From the NCBI GenBank assembly GCA_030747785.1, contig JASLKC010000055.1, positions 1-64,000 on the forward strand: 64,000 bases of DNA, given 5' to 3'. Below are positions 54,462 to 62,507 of the stretch, piece by piece; positions within the stretch are counted from its first letter, which is position 1, and each line of letters starts with the position of its first letter. Below the pieces are notes generated by a model, which had not been told where the DNA came from, did no database searches, and saw nothing but the letters and a program-made list of their open reading frames with translations. The stretch is from Candidatus Poseidoniaceae archaeon. Lineage in GTDB: Archaea; Thermoplasmatota; Poseidoniia; Poseidoniales; Poseidoniaceae. Made by a program: the position numbers and the translations under genes.

Positions 54462-55843
54462 GGCATCATTACCAGAGGAGAACCTACGGTTCCTGCTTCA
54501 GCAAGTAGGCGCCCCATATCTCCGCTACTTGCATCTCTGGCAAATACGGGGATACCGTCTACGACTGTAAGATGAGACCATCCAACGAGGCTTCGACCAT
54601 GGAATGGATTCCATCCTACACGAGTCCAAGAATTTTCATCATCAACGACAATTTCTCGGTTCATATCGACCACGACAACGTCACCATCCATGCCAACCTC
54701 TAGTTTTCCTTTACCTACCATTTGGTAAGCTTGTGCAACATTTGTGCTCATCCAAGCAACTACTTGTTCTATTGTGCATCTTCCATCACGTGCATGGGTG
54801 AGCATTACGGCTAGGCTTGTTTCTACACCGGGCATTCCTGAAGGAGCATTAGGCCAACCCTTTGCCTTGTCTTCGAGGAGATGGGGGGCGTGGTCGGTTG
54901 CGATGCATACGATTGTCCCATCATGGAGGCGCTTCCATAATGTCTCACGATCTTGAGAGTACCTAATCGGAGGATTCATTTTGAGCCTCACACCTCTTTC
55001 CTCGACATCATCTTGATTGAATGTGAGGTGTTGTGGTAGAGTTTCAGTAGTGATTTGCATTTTTTCATCAGCACTGAGTTCAGCGAGATAATCTGCTTCA
55101 ATTCCACTGGTAAGGTGTAAGACATGAAGGCGATGCCCGGTTTCTTTTGCCATTTCTACAGCGAGTTGGGTTGCATTTAGAGCAGTAATCTCGTCTCTCC
55201 ATTCTGCGTGCGCAGCAATGTCACTGCGATGCTTGTGGTCTTCAAATCGTGATTTTAGACGATTTTCATCTTCGGCGTGGACTGCAATCAGTCCAGCAGT
55301 ATTTGAGAAAATATTCGAAAGGTGTTCTTTTTCGTGAACGAGGAGGTCTCCAGTCGATGACCCCATGAATATCTTAATTCCACAAATCCCCGGATATGCA
55401 ATTCCTTCTCCCGGTTCACCGACCGCCCTTTGGAGTTCTACGAGATTGTCTGGAGTCGCACCGATAAAGAATCCATAATTGGTGATGCATTTTTGTGATG
55501 CAGAATCAATTTTCGCTTGAATCGATTCTAGTGTAGTGGCCGCTGGGTTGTTATTTGGCATGTCAAGGAAACTGGTGATACCGCCACTTGCAGCAGCGGC
55601 CGAACCAGATTGGAGGTCTTCCTTGAATTCTTGACCCGGTTCTCTGAAATGGACCTGAGGGTCAATTCCTCCGGGGAGGAGGTGCATTCCCGTAGCATCG
55701 TGAAACATCTCTCCATCCTCCGGTTGCAGACCGCCTCCAGGACAGATTTCTGTAATCACGCCATCTGTAATCCGTAGGTCGCCTACTACTATGCCATTTG
55801 GCAGGACCATACTCGCTCCTCTAATCAAAATTCCACCGCTCAT
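54452..55843 (-). CDS. pyrC: Dihydroorotase
   Basis: 463 aa amidohydrolase of pyrimidine synthesis, closing carbamoyl-aspartate to dihydroorotate. Metal-site blocks are IDPQVHFREPG, GIKIFMGSS (carbamylated Lys), AVHAEDEN, LHVLHLTSG and IATDHAPH. The first block has Gln where most relatives have His (HxH); a DxQVHFREPG variant is known in some bacterial dihydroorotases as far as I recall. Allantoinase or dihydropyrimidinase are less likely. The frame runs to 55960, but ATG 55843 has GGTGA 4 bases before it and begins just after the mog stop (4 bases apart). Confidence 0.88.
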   Translation of the reverse strand: MSGGILIRGASMVLPNGIVVGDLRITDGVITEICPGGGLQPEDGEMFHDATGMHLLPGGIDPQVHFREPGQEFKEDLQSGSAAAASGGITSFLDMPNNNPAATTLESIQAKIDSASQKCITNYGFFIGATPDNLVELQRAVGEPGEGIAYPGICGIKIFMGSSTGDLLVHEKEHLSNIFSNTAGLIAVHAEDENRLKSRFEDHKHRSDIAAHAEWRDEITALNATQLAVEMAKETGHRLHVLHLTSGIEADYLAELSADEKMQITTETLPQHLTFNQDDVEERGVRLKMNPPIRYSQDRETLWKRLHDGTIVCIATDHAPHLLEDKAKGWPNAPSGMPGVETSLAVMLTHARDGRCTIEQVVAWMSTNVAQAYQMVGKGKLEVGMDGDVVVVDMNREIVVDDENSWTRVGWNPFHGRSLVGWSHLTVVDGIPVFARDASSGDMGRLLAEAGTVGSPLVMMPWN

Positions 55844-55847
55844 AGTT

Positions 55848-56396
55848 TCACCTTCGTCGGGCACTCTTTGGCCTGAATGCATTACATATTCCATCGACCA
55901 TATCGATATATGGTCCTCCGATGAGATCAACGCAGTATGGAACTGCTTTCCAGATTTCATCTAAAGTCTCACGAATTGCTTTGGGTCGTCCGGGTAAATT
56001 GAAAATCAATGATGAACCTCTGATTCCACCTATTTGTCTGGAAAGAATTGCTGTAGGTACATATTGGAGAGAAATAGAGCGCATTTGTTCTCCGAACCCA
56101 TCAAGGATGCGTTCACAAACAGCTACAGTTGCATCAGGAGTAACATCTCTGATGGCGGGCCCTGTACCACCTGTAGTGACTACTACATCACAGCCTTGAT
56201 CGTCGACCATCTCTTTCAAAGCGGCTTCAATCTCATTAGATTCATCAGGAACGATTTGAGAGTGGTGCGACCACTCGCTGGCTATTGCCTCGGTAAAGAA
56301 TCCAAGAATTGCAGGTCCGCCCTCATCCTCATATTCACCTGAAAATGCACGGTCGGAGATTGTGAGTATTCCGAATTTTGCAGGGTCGCCAACCAT
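55848..56396 (-). CDS. mog: Molybdopterin adenylyltransferase-type protein (MogA/MoaB)
   Basis: 182 aa. It activates molybdopterin with AMP before metal insertion. Family blocks: GILTISDRAFSGEYEDEGGPA, VVVTTGGTGPAIRDVTPDAT and SSLIFNLPGRPKAIRETLDEI, with the Asp residues of the MPT site. MogA and MoaB cannot be separated with confidence; the symbol mog is generic. The only pterin enzyme in the window is the formate dehydrogenase at 6.5-9.2 kb. GAGGTGA lies 4 bases before ATG 56396 and overlaps the stop of the upstream membrane-protein gene, and pyrC follows after 4 bases, so this is an operon. Confidence 0.9.
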   Translation of the reverse strand: MVGDPAKFGILTISDRAFSGEYEDEGGPAILGFFTEAIASEWSHHSQIVPDESNEIEAALKEMVDDQGCDVVVTTGGTGPAIRDVTPDATVAVCERILDGFGEQMRSISLQYVPTAILSRQIGGIRGSSLIFNLPGRPKAIRETLDEIWKAVPYCVDLIGGPYIDMVDGICNAFRPKSARRR

Positions 56397-56405
56397 GTAG
56401 TCACC

Positions 56406-58505
56406 TCAGTCATTACCGTATTTATCACGGATATCAGCATGGAATGAATCGAGCAGGGTATCTTCGAATAATTCGGTCTGGCGACGGTTTTTGGTCGAAC
56501 GCATGTGTAAGAATGCCATACCTACGAATGCAATAATTGCAATTGGAATAGCGGCTTCAAGTTTGTATTTGTGCATGACAGTCACGATGCCTTCAGCAGT
56601 ATAAGCCCAAGTTAGAGATGCACCTGCGCCTCCAAGGAAAGTAGCCCAAAGCACGCGCATGAACTTCATTCGAGACAATAATCCCAACATTGCTCCAACT
56701 AGAACACCAGATGCCATGAAAGGAATCCACACGAATACAATTAGTCCCCAGAAGCCCCAACGGTTAATCATCTCACGTTTCTCATTCGCAGTATATTCTA
56801 CTGTTGAAAGGATATTTCCAAAGAGTTTGGTCTGGAGCACTCTGCCACCTAAACCATCTTGTCGTGCAACAGCTGCAACTCGCTCATCTTGAGGGTCGCT
56901 GCTCGCCAATTTCTCAACTCTTCCAGCACCGGAACGATCTGCAAGAGTAGATACAAGGTTACGGCCTTTTACGATTAATTCTTGGCTACCGATTAATTCT
57001 GGGTTTTCACGAGAAATATAGGAGCGCAGGTCTTTTTCAATGTCATAATTTGATTCCTTGAATCTGAAGAAAGCCAACCGCTTAGTAGGCCTGTAAGCCA
57101 CTCTGACGAAAATGATACTATCTTCACTGGTGACGGTCGCCATTTGCAATAAGAGGTCGGTTTTTGAACGGAAGAATCCCTTTACAGATTCCCGAACCTC
57201 GTCTTCAACCTTTGAAAGCATGTGTAGGTCGCGGAAGAATGCCGTGTAATCCTGGTCTTCTTTTTCATCATCATCTACCATTCCACTACCGACTCCGACT
57301 CCGGTTTCGAAATCAATTGCTTGATTATCACCAATCGTACGAACAGTTAATTGTACAGGTTTGAAGACTCTGAAGAGAGCAAATTCATCGAGAACCTCCT
57401 TTAGAACTTCTGAACGTACATCACCTGAATCGGAAAGAGTTCCGTCGGTATTGTGGTAAGGTATCATAATATCAATTGAAAGGTCCCTCACTTCGATTTT
57501 GTAAAGGTCCCAGTCGATATTGATATGGAGCCGTATCTCAGTACTTTGTAGTATATCTGCTACTACCTTTTTGATGTGTGTTCGTGACAACATATCGTCA
57601 GAATCTTGGTGATATAATTTGTACATCACAGGATATGCAAGGAATAGACTGATGACAGAAAGAGATAGCGAAACAAAGGCCATCCACCATGCAGGGATAC
57701 CAGCAGCTCCACCGGTCAACATTGCGGTCTCACGGCCACCGCCTAATTCGGCACCCATCAGAACGAACCCCCAGTTCCCAAGGTCCTGAACAGACCAACA
57801 GGAACGAGGCCCAGTATCAGTAATGTGAGCCTCTCTTTTCACATCGGAATCAACCCACGGTAAGAATGCCAGAGCATTTTCTGAAGTTACAATTTCAAAT
57901 TCGATTACCTTCTCTAGTGTCTCACTACCTTCGGTTCGGTTATCATCGGTTAGATTATTTGGGTCTGAGATGTTTGCATCTTCATTGTATACATCGATAA
58001 ATACGCTAACTTCGTATTTACCTTCAGACCAATCCGAGTAATCAACTAGTGCACTTTTATCTTCTACTTGACCAGTAACAACATCAGGGTCGCTCGTATT
58101 CCCAATACCTTCGACCGTCCAATTCAAAATGACTTGCCCATCATCTAAATTCCGTCCTGAAATTTTAACGGCTTCAACATCATTATCGGGATAAGCGTGT
58201 ATCCAGGGAACATCAGAAATCTCTTCACATTGGTCTCCTCTATCGAGAAAAGTATCAGATGCATAGTGATCAAGCGTGGTCGATTCTCCAAAAACACCAG
58301 TTGACATCCCAAATAGCAGAATAGCGTAAAGAGCACCATAACCGATTCCCAATAGCAGAATCCAATCTTCACGTGCTGCAGGGAAGCGTCTACTCGAATC
58401 ACTAGTACGGCGTTTTCGTATTGCAGCGAGTTCCTTTGCGGCTTTGCTGATGGGTTTACGCTCAGAAGATGTATCCTCTTCTGGAACCTCATCTTCGACC
58501 GTCAT
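56406..58505 (-). CDS. Multi-domain membrane protein with small-multidrug-export-like C-terminus
   Basis: 699 aa, unknown function. The cytosolic N-terminus has KAAKELAAIRKRR. A span near 42-62 (WILLLGIGYGALYAILLFG), an outer beta domain with NxS/T sites, and a second span pair near 255-280 (WWMAFVSLSLSVISLFLAYPV) follow. A cytosolic domain of about 270 residues comes next. The C-terminal spans (about 570-690) resemble the putative small multidrug export family PF06695 (WGFWGLIVFVWIPFMASGVLVGAMLGLL); the usual role of that family is itself unproven. The frame extends to 58613 through the tRNA gene, so ATG 58505 is used. First gene of the mog-pyrC operon. Confidence 0.7.
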   Translation of the reverse strand: MTVEDEVPEEDTSSERKPISKAAKELAAIRKRRTSDSSRRFPAAREDWILLLGIGYGALYAILLFGMSTGVFGESTTLDHYASDTFLDRGDQCEEISDVPWIHAYPDNDVEAVKISGRNLDDGQVILNWTVEGIGNTSDPDVVTGQVEDKSALVDYSDWSEGKYEVSVFIDVYNEDANISDPNNLTDDNRTEGSETLEKVIEFEIVTSENALAFLPWVDSDVKREAHITDTGPRSCWSVQDLGNWGFVLMGAELGGGRETAMLTGGAAGIPAWWMAFVSLSLSVISLFLAYPVMYKLYHQDSDDMLSRTHIKKVVADILQSTEIRLHINIDWDLYKIEVRDLSIDIMIPYHNTDGTLSDSGDVRSEVLKEVLDEFALFRVFKPVQLTVRTIGDNQAIDFETGVGVGSGMVDDDEKEDQDYTAFFRDLHMLSKVEDEVRESVKGFFRSKTDLLLQMATVTSEDSIIFVRVAYRPTKRLAFFRFKESNYDIEKDLRSYISRENPELIGSQELIVKGRNLVSTLADRSGAGRVEKLASSDPQDERVAAVARQDGLGGRVLQTKLFGNILSTVEYTANEKREMINRWGFWGLIVFVWIPFMASGVLVGAMLGLLSRMKFMRVLWATFLGGAGASLTWAYTAEGIVTVMHKYKLEAAIPIAIIAFVGMAFLHMRSTKNRRQTELFEDTLLDSFHADIRDKYGND

Positions 58506-58506
58506 A

Positions 58507-58525
58507 TGTGCCCCTACGGGGCACA
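58507..58525 (-). other. Perfect hairpin directly before the start codon
   Basis: TGTGCCCC-TAC-GGGGCACA, an 8-bp stem with a 3-base loop, ending 1 base from ATG 58505 and 52 bases after the tRNA 3' end. It could block ribosome access to the membrane-protein start, protect the processed 3' end between tRNA and mRNA, or be an intrinsic stop after the tRNA (no T run is seen). Confidence 0.5.
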
Positions 58526-58577
58526 GGCTCATGAAGCCTCTGTTAGTACAACTACTACGTCTAGAAGACACTGAAGG

Positions 58578-58650
58578 TGGGTTAGGCCGGACTTGAACCA
58601 GCGACCTCGGCATCTTCAGTGCCGCGCTCTCCCAACTAAGCTACTAACCC
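58578..58650 (-). tRNA. tRNA-Phe (GAA)
   Basis: Complete cloverleaf of 73 bases without intron. The acceptor stem is GGGTTAG/CTAACCC with discriminator A. The D arm is GCTTAGTTGGGAGAGC. The anticodon stem CGGCA/TGCCG encloses loop CTGAAGA, giving anticodon GAA with G37. The T arm GCTGG-TTCAAGT-CCGGC has one G-T pair. CCA is not encoded (the next bases are CCT), so it is added after transcription. G37 is the substrate base for the wyosine pathway, of which taw2 lies at 21.5 kb. It sits 48 bases after the RNase PH stop on the same strand with no clear promoter between, so it may be cut from a common transcript. Confidence 0.96.
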
Positions 58651-58698
58651 GGGATGTCATTGCCAGATGCATCTGCATTTCAAGCCTTGCGGCCCGGC

Positions 58699-59535
58699 TC
58701 ATTCGATGTCGCTTAGCACTACGGCCTGCATCTCAGCAAGTTGCGCAAGACCGTTGCGAGCCATGTCTAGTAGCGCCTGTAGTTCATCGTACGAGAATGT
58801 AGATTCTTCACCAGTCCCTTGTACTTCGACAAAGCGACCATCAGAAGTTCCTACGACATTCATATCAACATCAGCATTGGAGTCGAGAATATAGTCAAGG
58901 TCGAGGAAAACATCCTCTCCTAGCAGTCCGACAGAAATCGCTGAAAGATCATTTGGAATCACCTTATTTTCATGGTTTGTAGCCTCGGTTTCTGAAAGTG
59001 TAGGAGCAGTCCATCCAGCCTCTCTTTGGTCACGGGTTGGACGAAGATCAATAGGCAAGCATTCACCCATTGCAATCAGCCTTCGTACCGCCAATCGTAG
59101 TGCAATATTAGCAGCGGTAATCGATGCACATCGGGTGCCTCCATCCGCATTTAGAACATCACAATCGACTGTGAGTGCGATAGGTCCCAGTGCTTCAAGG
59201 TCAATCGCACCGCGCAATGAACGTGCGACTAATCTCTCGATTTCCTGAGTACGGCCCTTTGCACCTCTGCGTTCGCGACGGAATCGGGAATCAGTAGATC
59301 CAGGGAGAAGGGAATATTCTGCATGAACCCAACCCTTTGTAGCATCACGAGGGAACCAGCCTGGCAGGCGTGATTCTTTGGTAACACAACACAAAATGTG
59401 TGTTTCTCCCTGACGGTATAGTATACTTGCAAGAGCATTTGGAGTAAAGTCGATTTCGACTTCGATATTCCTCATCTCATCCTTTGCGCGGTCACTAGCA
59501 ACATCGGTCTTGAACTTAGCCATGAATCCGCCCAT
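58699..59535 (-). CDS. rph: Ribonuclease PH
   Basis: 278 aa phosphorolytic 3'-5' exoribonuclease that trims tRNA 3' ends. Blocks: DFTPNALASILYRQGETHILC, GWVHAEYSLLPGSTDSR, GAKGRTQEIERLVARSLRGAIDL, VDCDVLNADGGTRCASITAANIAL, LDLDYILDSNADVDMNVVGT and FVEVQGTGEESTFSYDEL. The last blocks match bacterial RNase PH more than archaeal exosome Rrp41, the main alternative. ATG 59535 is chosen with GGGAGGGG just upstream; ATG 59523 also possible. The tRNA-Phe gene follows 48 bases downstream, a fitting neighbour. Divergent from the thiolase gene by 67 bases. Confidence 0.9.
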   Translation of the reverse strand: MGGFMAKFKTDVASDRAKDEMRNIEVEIDFTPNALASILYRQGETHILCCVTKESRLPGWFPRDATKGWVHAEYSLLPGSTDSRFRRERRGAKGRTQEIERLVARSLRGAIDLEALGPIALTVDCDVLNADGGTRCASITAANIALRLAVRRLIAMGECLPIDLRPTRDQREAGWTAPTLSETEATNHENKVIPNDLSAISVGLLGEDVFLDLDYILDSNADVDMNVVGTSDGRFVEVQGTGEESTFSYDELQALLDMARNGLAQLAEMQAVVLSDIE

Positions 59536-59602
59536 GACCCCTCCCTCAAGAACACTTCTGTTCACGCGCAGGTTGAATAATCGGACCGGATTGCCCCTAA
59601 AC

Positions 59603-60748
59603 ATGGCAAGGGTCGCAATATGTGGAGTTGCGCGCACCCCCATTGGGAAGTTTAGAGGAAGCCTCTCAGGAATGAGTGCGGTTGAACTCGGTACCCGTGC
59701 GGTGAAAGAGTTACTTTCTCGTTGCAATATCGATGCAGCAAGTGGCATAATCGATGAGGTTCTTTTCGGTCAAGTCTTACAGGCAGGTTCGGGTCAAGCG
59801 CCAGCTCGTCAAGTAGCGCTTGGTGCTGGATTACCTTCCTCAATCCCAGCAACTTCCATCAACAAAGTGTGTGGCTCTTCACTAAAATGTGCAATGCTTG
59901 CAGCAAATAGCATCCGTGCAGGAGAATATCGTGCAATCATCGCCGGCGGAATGGAAAGCATGACCAATTCGGTAAAGATCGAAATTCGAAATGGTGGGGA
60001 AAAGGAACTCGTATCATCAATGGTTCATGATGGACTTTGGGATGTTTACAATGATGTTCACATGGGAAGTACCGGTGAAATTGTAGCACGGGAATGCGAT
60101 ATCTCCCGTGAAATGATGGATGAATTCGCCGCCCGCTCACAAAATAGAGCAGCTCAAGCCGAAGCAAATGGCTGGTTTGACTGGGAGCGATTCGACATGC
60201 CTGAACTTTCAACTGATGAAGGAGTAAGAGCTGGAACAACTGCTGAGAAATTAGCAGGACTCAAGGCTGTCTTCGAAGAAGATGGAATGGTCACTGCTGG
60301 CAATGCATCAACTCTCAACGATGGAGCATCTGCTATTCTAGTCGCAGAAGAATCACTTGCACTTGAGCAAGGATGGGAAATTATCGCTTATATCGAAGAC
60401 CACTGCACAAGTGGCGTTGAGCCTCATCGTGTAATGTATGCTCCAGTACCTGCAATACAAACACTTCTCGAGCGTGCAGAAATGGATGTGTTAGACATCG
60501 ATATCTACGAACATAACGAGGCATTTGCAAGTGCATCATGTGCAGTTGCAAAAGGTGTTGGGATTCCTGATGACCGATTCAATCTCCATGGTGGAGCAGT
60601 TGCATTGGGTCACCCCTTAGGTAGCAGTGGAACCCGTTGCCTAATCACCATGCTTGGAATCATGCGACGCCTCGATGCAAAGAGTGGAATTGTCTCGCTT
60701 TGCCTTGGTGGCGGAAACGCAGTAGCAATGCGCGTTTCAAGAACTTGA
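59603..60748 (+). CDS. Acetyl-CoA C-acyltransferase (thiolase)
   Basis: 381 aa. Condenses or cleaves acyl-CoA: acetoacetyl-CoA formation for isoprenoids or the last step of beta-oxidation. Catalytic residues visible: Cys90 in INKVCGSSLK, His337 in VALGHPLGSSGTR and Cys367 in LCLGGGNAVA. The complete Cys-His-Cys set and length are those of true bacterial-type thiolases, unlike the archaeal acetyl-CoA thiolase that needs HMG-CoA synthase and a DUF35 partner. ATG 59603 is the natural start (MARVAICGVARTPIGKF); the frame before it overlaps rph. Whether it serves biosynthesis or fatty-acid breakdown cannot be told from this window. Confidence 0.93.
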   Translation: MARVAICGVARTPIGKFRGSLSGMSAVELGTRAVKELLSRCNIDAASGIIDEVLFGQVLQAGSGQAPARQVALGAGLPSSIPATSINKVCGSSLKCAMLAANSIRAGEYRAIIAGGMESMTNSVKIEIRNGGEKELVSSMVHDGLWDVYNDVHMGSTGEIVARECDISREMMDEFAARSQNRAAQAEANGWFDWERFDMPELSTDEGVRAGTTAEKLAGLKAVFEEDGMVTAGNASTLNDGASAILVAEESLALEQGWEIIAYIEDHCTSGVEPHRVMYAPVPAIQTLLERAEMDVLDIDIYEHNEAFASASCAVAKGVGIPDDRFNLHGGAVALGHPLGSSGTRCLITMLGIMRRLDAKSGIVSLCLGGGNAVAMRVSRT

Positions 60749-60770
60749 AATTACTACAGTCCAACACTTA

Positions 60771-61877
60771 TCAGTGCGAATGTCCTAATCCCAGAACGTC
60801 TGCCAAAAGCAGTAATGCAATCATTATTACAATCCCTGCAACGACATAGGTCATTGCTTTCTTTCCTGATTCAGCATTGTGAATGTCGGGAAGAGTATCG
60901 ACAGTAGCGACGTAAAGGAAAGTTCCTCCAGAGAATAGCATTGTCAAACCAATTATCGAAGTCTCTAATCCTTCCAATGCAAAATATGCAATCATAATCA
61001 TAACAGGAGTTGCTAAAGAAAAGATTATGACATCTTTGATTGAATCTTTTCTCTCACTTCTTTCATGCATCGAAAATACGCCAAGACTGAATGCAGCAGG
61101 TCCTTTGTGAATCAATACAGCAAAGACTACTGCAGCGGTTAGGGAAATGCTGCCAGTTGCCGCAGCCGCTCCTACTGCAAGACCGTCAGTTGCTGCGTGA
61201 AGTGTTAATCCGAAAACCAACATCCAACCTGATGCACTATGATGCACATGGCCATGACCATGTTCGTGAGAATGCTCGTGATGCTCTTCGTGTACAGCAT
61301 GACCGATCCCTGAACCCTCCAGGATTAACATTAGAACAAATCCCCCTAATATTGCACCTCCAAGCATCAATCCGCTAGCATGTTCTTCATGCTCATCTTC
61401 ATGGGAATGTGCGCCTATTAGTTCGGTGATTTCTAAGATTCCAGTTGAAGCATCAATTTCTTCATGCTCAACTTCCTCGATAACATGTTCAATTTTTGCA
61501 GACAAACCTTCTCCGTGTTCATCAGCATGATCATCATGACCCTCCTCGTCTTCATGGTCATCATGGCCCCCGAGCAAGGCTTCGATTTCCTCGATACCTT
61601 CTTCGGCGGTAATTTCGTCATTGTTAACTTCTAGAATAATCAATGCAGTTGAGCCTGCAAGTCCTTCTTCAGCCGCATGCTCATCGGTCGTAGCCAATTC
61701 GTATCCTTCAGGTATTACAACTAATAATGCAGAGGCAATAATAATTCCAGCAGCTATGCCAGTCAGTATTTTTAGCTTATTTGCATCTTCTTTTATCTTC
61801 GTGAAGATAGGTGCTAAACCGCACACCAAGGCTATGATTAGGGCAATTAGCGCATACATCAATACCGTTGAGGACAT
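60771..61877 (-). CDS. ZIP-family metal transporter
   Basis: 368 aa. Importer of Zn2+ or other divalent metals across the membrane. The metal-site helices are HAATDGLAVGAAAATG (TM4) and IHKGPAAFSLGVF (TM5). Seven to eight spans are visible. Two His/Asp-rich stretches stand out: one between spans 2 and 3 (GGHDDHEDEEGHDDHADEH) and one before TM4 (EEHHEHSHEHGHGHVHH), plus a final HSH. These may sense or collect metal. ZIP sequences with large His loops are known, but the first is unusually long. ATG 61877 is near the expected start point of a leaderless transcript from the TATA element at 61898-61905. Divergent from a NikR-like regulator. Confidence 0.9.
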   Translation of the reverse strand: MSSTVLMYALIALIIALVCGLAPIFTKIKEDANKLKILTGIAAGIIIASALLVVIPEGYELATTDEHAAEEGLAGSTALIILEVNNDEITAEEGIEEIEALLGGHDDHEDEEGHDDHADEHGEGLSAKIEHVIEEVEHEEIDASTGILEITELIGAHSHEDEHEEHASGLMLGGAILGGFVLMLILEGSGIGHAVHEEHHEHSHEHGHGHVHHSASGWMLVFGLTLHAATDGLAVGAAAATGSISLTAAVVFAVLIHKGPAAFSLGVFSMHERSERKDSIKDVIIFSLATPVMIMIAYFALEGLETSIIGLTMLFSGGTFLYVATVDTLPDIHNAESGKKAMTYVVAGIVIMIALLLLADVLGLGHSH

Positions 61878-61897
61878 AACCTTTCGTCAGATAATAA

Positions 61898-61917
61898 GTA
61901 TATAATAAATGTTATTA
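61898..61917. promoter_or_regulatory. Divergent TATA element with overlapping operator-like inverted repeat
   Basis: TATATAA at 61899-61905 lies about 25 bases from the ZIP ATG (minus strand) and about 38 bases from the regulator ATG 61940, suiting both directions. TAATAA-ATG-TTATTA at 61903-61917 is a perfect 6+6 inverted repeat overlapping it. A ribbon-helix-helix dimer bound there would block both promoters, giving metal-dependent control of the transporter and autoregulation. Confidence 0.6.
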
Positions 61918-61939
61918 ATTTCGGATGAGACGGAAAAAT

Positions 61940-62365
61940 ATGTCCAGAATAATGTCCTTTAGTACCGACAATGATTTTGCCAATTTATTGGATGATTTGA
62001 TTGATAGATCGGGCTACAAAAACCGGAGTATGTTTTTGCGAGATGCCAGTCTTTATTTTGCAGAAATAACACAAAAGGGAGATCTATCCACTATGAAAAG
62101 TAGCGATATTGTAGAGGGAACTTTGGTAATTTACTATCAGCACGGAGTAGAGAGTAAACTTGCGGAATTACGGCATTCCCATTCTATTTCAGTTTCTTCT
62201 TATCATCATAACTGTCTCACTGAAAGCCATACTTGCGTAGATACTATGCAAATCAATGGCAAAGTGAAGCCATTGAAAGAAGCGATATCTAGTCTGAGAA
62301 ATACTCAAGATATCGACAGGGTAGTTTTCGTTTCAGCTCCAATGAGACAAGAAGGCTGTTGCTGA
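61940..62365 (+). CDS. NikR-like metal-responsive transcription regulator
   Basis: 141 aa. The N-terminal ribbon-helix-helix (residues 1-45, SRIMSFSTDNDFANLLDDLI, with RSMFLRDASLYF) binds DNA. The C-terminal ACT-like domain resembles NikR (GTLVIYYQHGVESKLAELRH, VSSYHHNCLTESHTC, DRVVFVSAPM). In NikR nickel is held by three His and one Cys; here His and Cys remain but the spacing differs (HHNC..SHTC), so another metal such as zinc is plausible given the ZIP neighbour. The last residues are GCC. ATG 61925 and 61952 are other possible starts. Divergent from the transporter across a shared AT-rich promoter. Confidence 0.82.
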   Translation: MSRIMSFSTDNDFANLLDDLIDRSGYKNRSMFLRDASLYFAEITQKGDLSTMKSSDIVEGTLVIYYQHGVESKLAELRHSHSISVSSYHHNCLTESHTCVDTMQINGKVKPLKEAISSLRNTQDIDRVVFVSAPMRQEGCC

Positions 62366-62507
62366 ACCGAATGATAATCGATCTGCAAGTGAGAGAGCCT
62401 CCTACAGTCCCTCCAAATCATAGGAAATTTATCGAGTTTCAATATTTCAAGATGAATTGGTTACACCTTTGGAATAATTTTTACACTATCCGTAATAATG
62501 GGTTGGT
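62366..62507 (+). promoter_or_regulatory. Intergenic gap with leaderless-type promoter
   Basis: 142-base gap. A TATA-like AATTTTTACA (62476-62485) is centred about 27 bases before ATG 62508, the spacing expected for a leaderless archaeal transcript. Nothing else is evident in the gap. Confidence 0.45.

Noticed and set aside
58506-58613. N-terminal extension of the membrane protein up to 58613
   Set aside because: It runs through the 3' half of the tRNA-Phe gene and lacks conserved character; ATG 58505 is used.
61940-62365. Calling the regulator NikR outright
   Set aside because: The metal ligands are spaced differently and the neighbour is a ZIP transporter, so nickel specificity is not supported.
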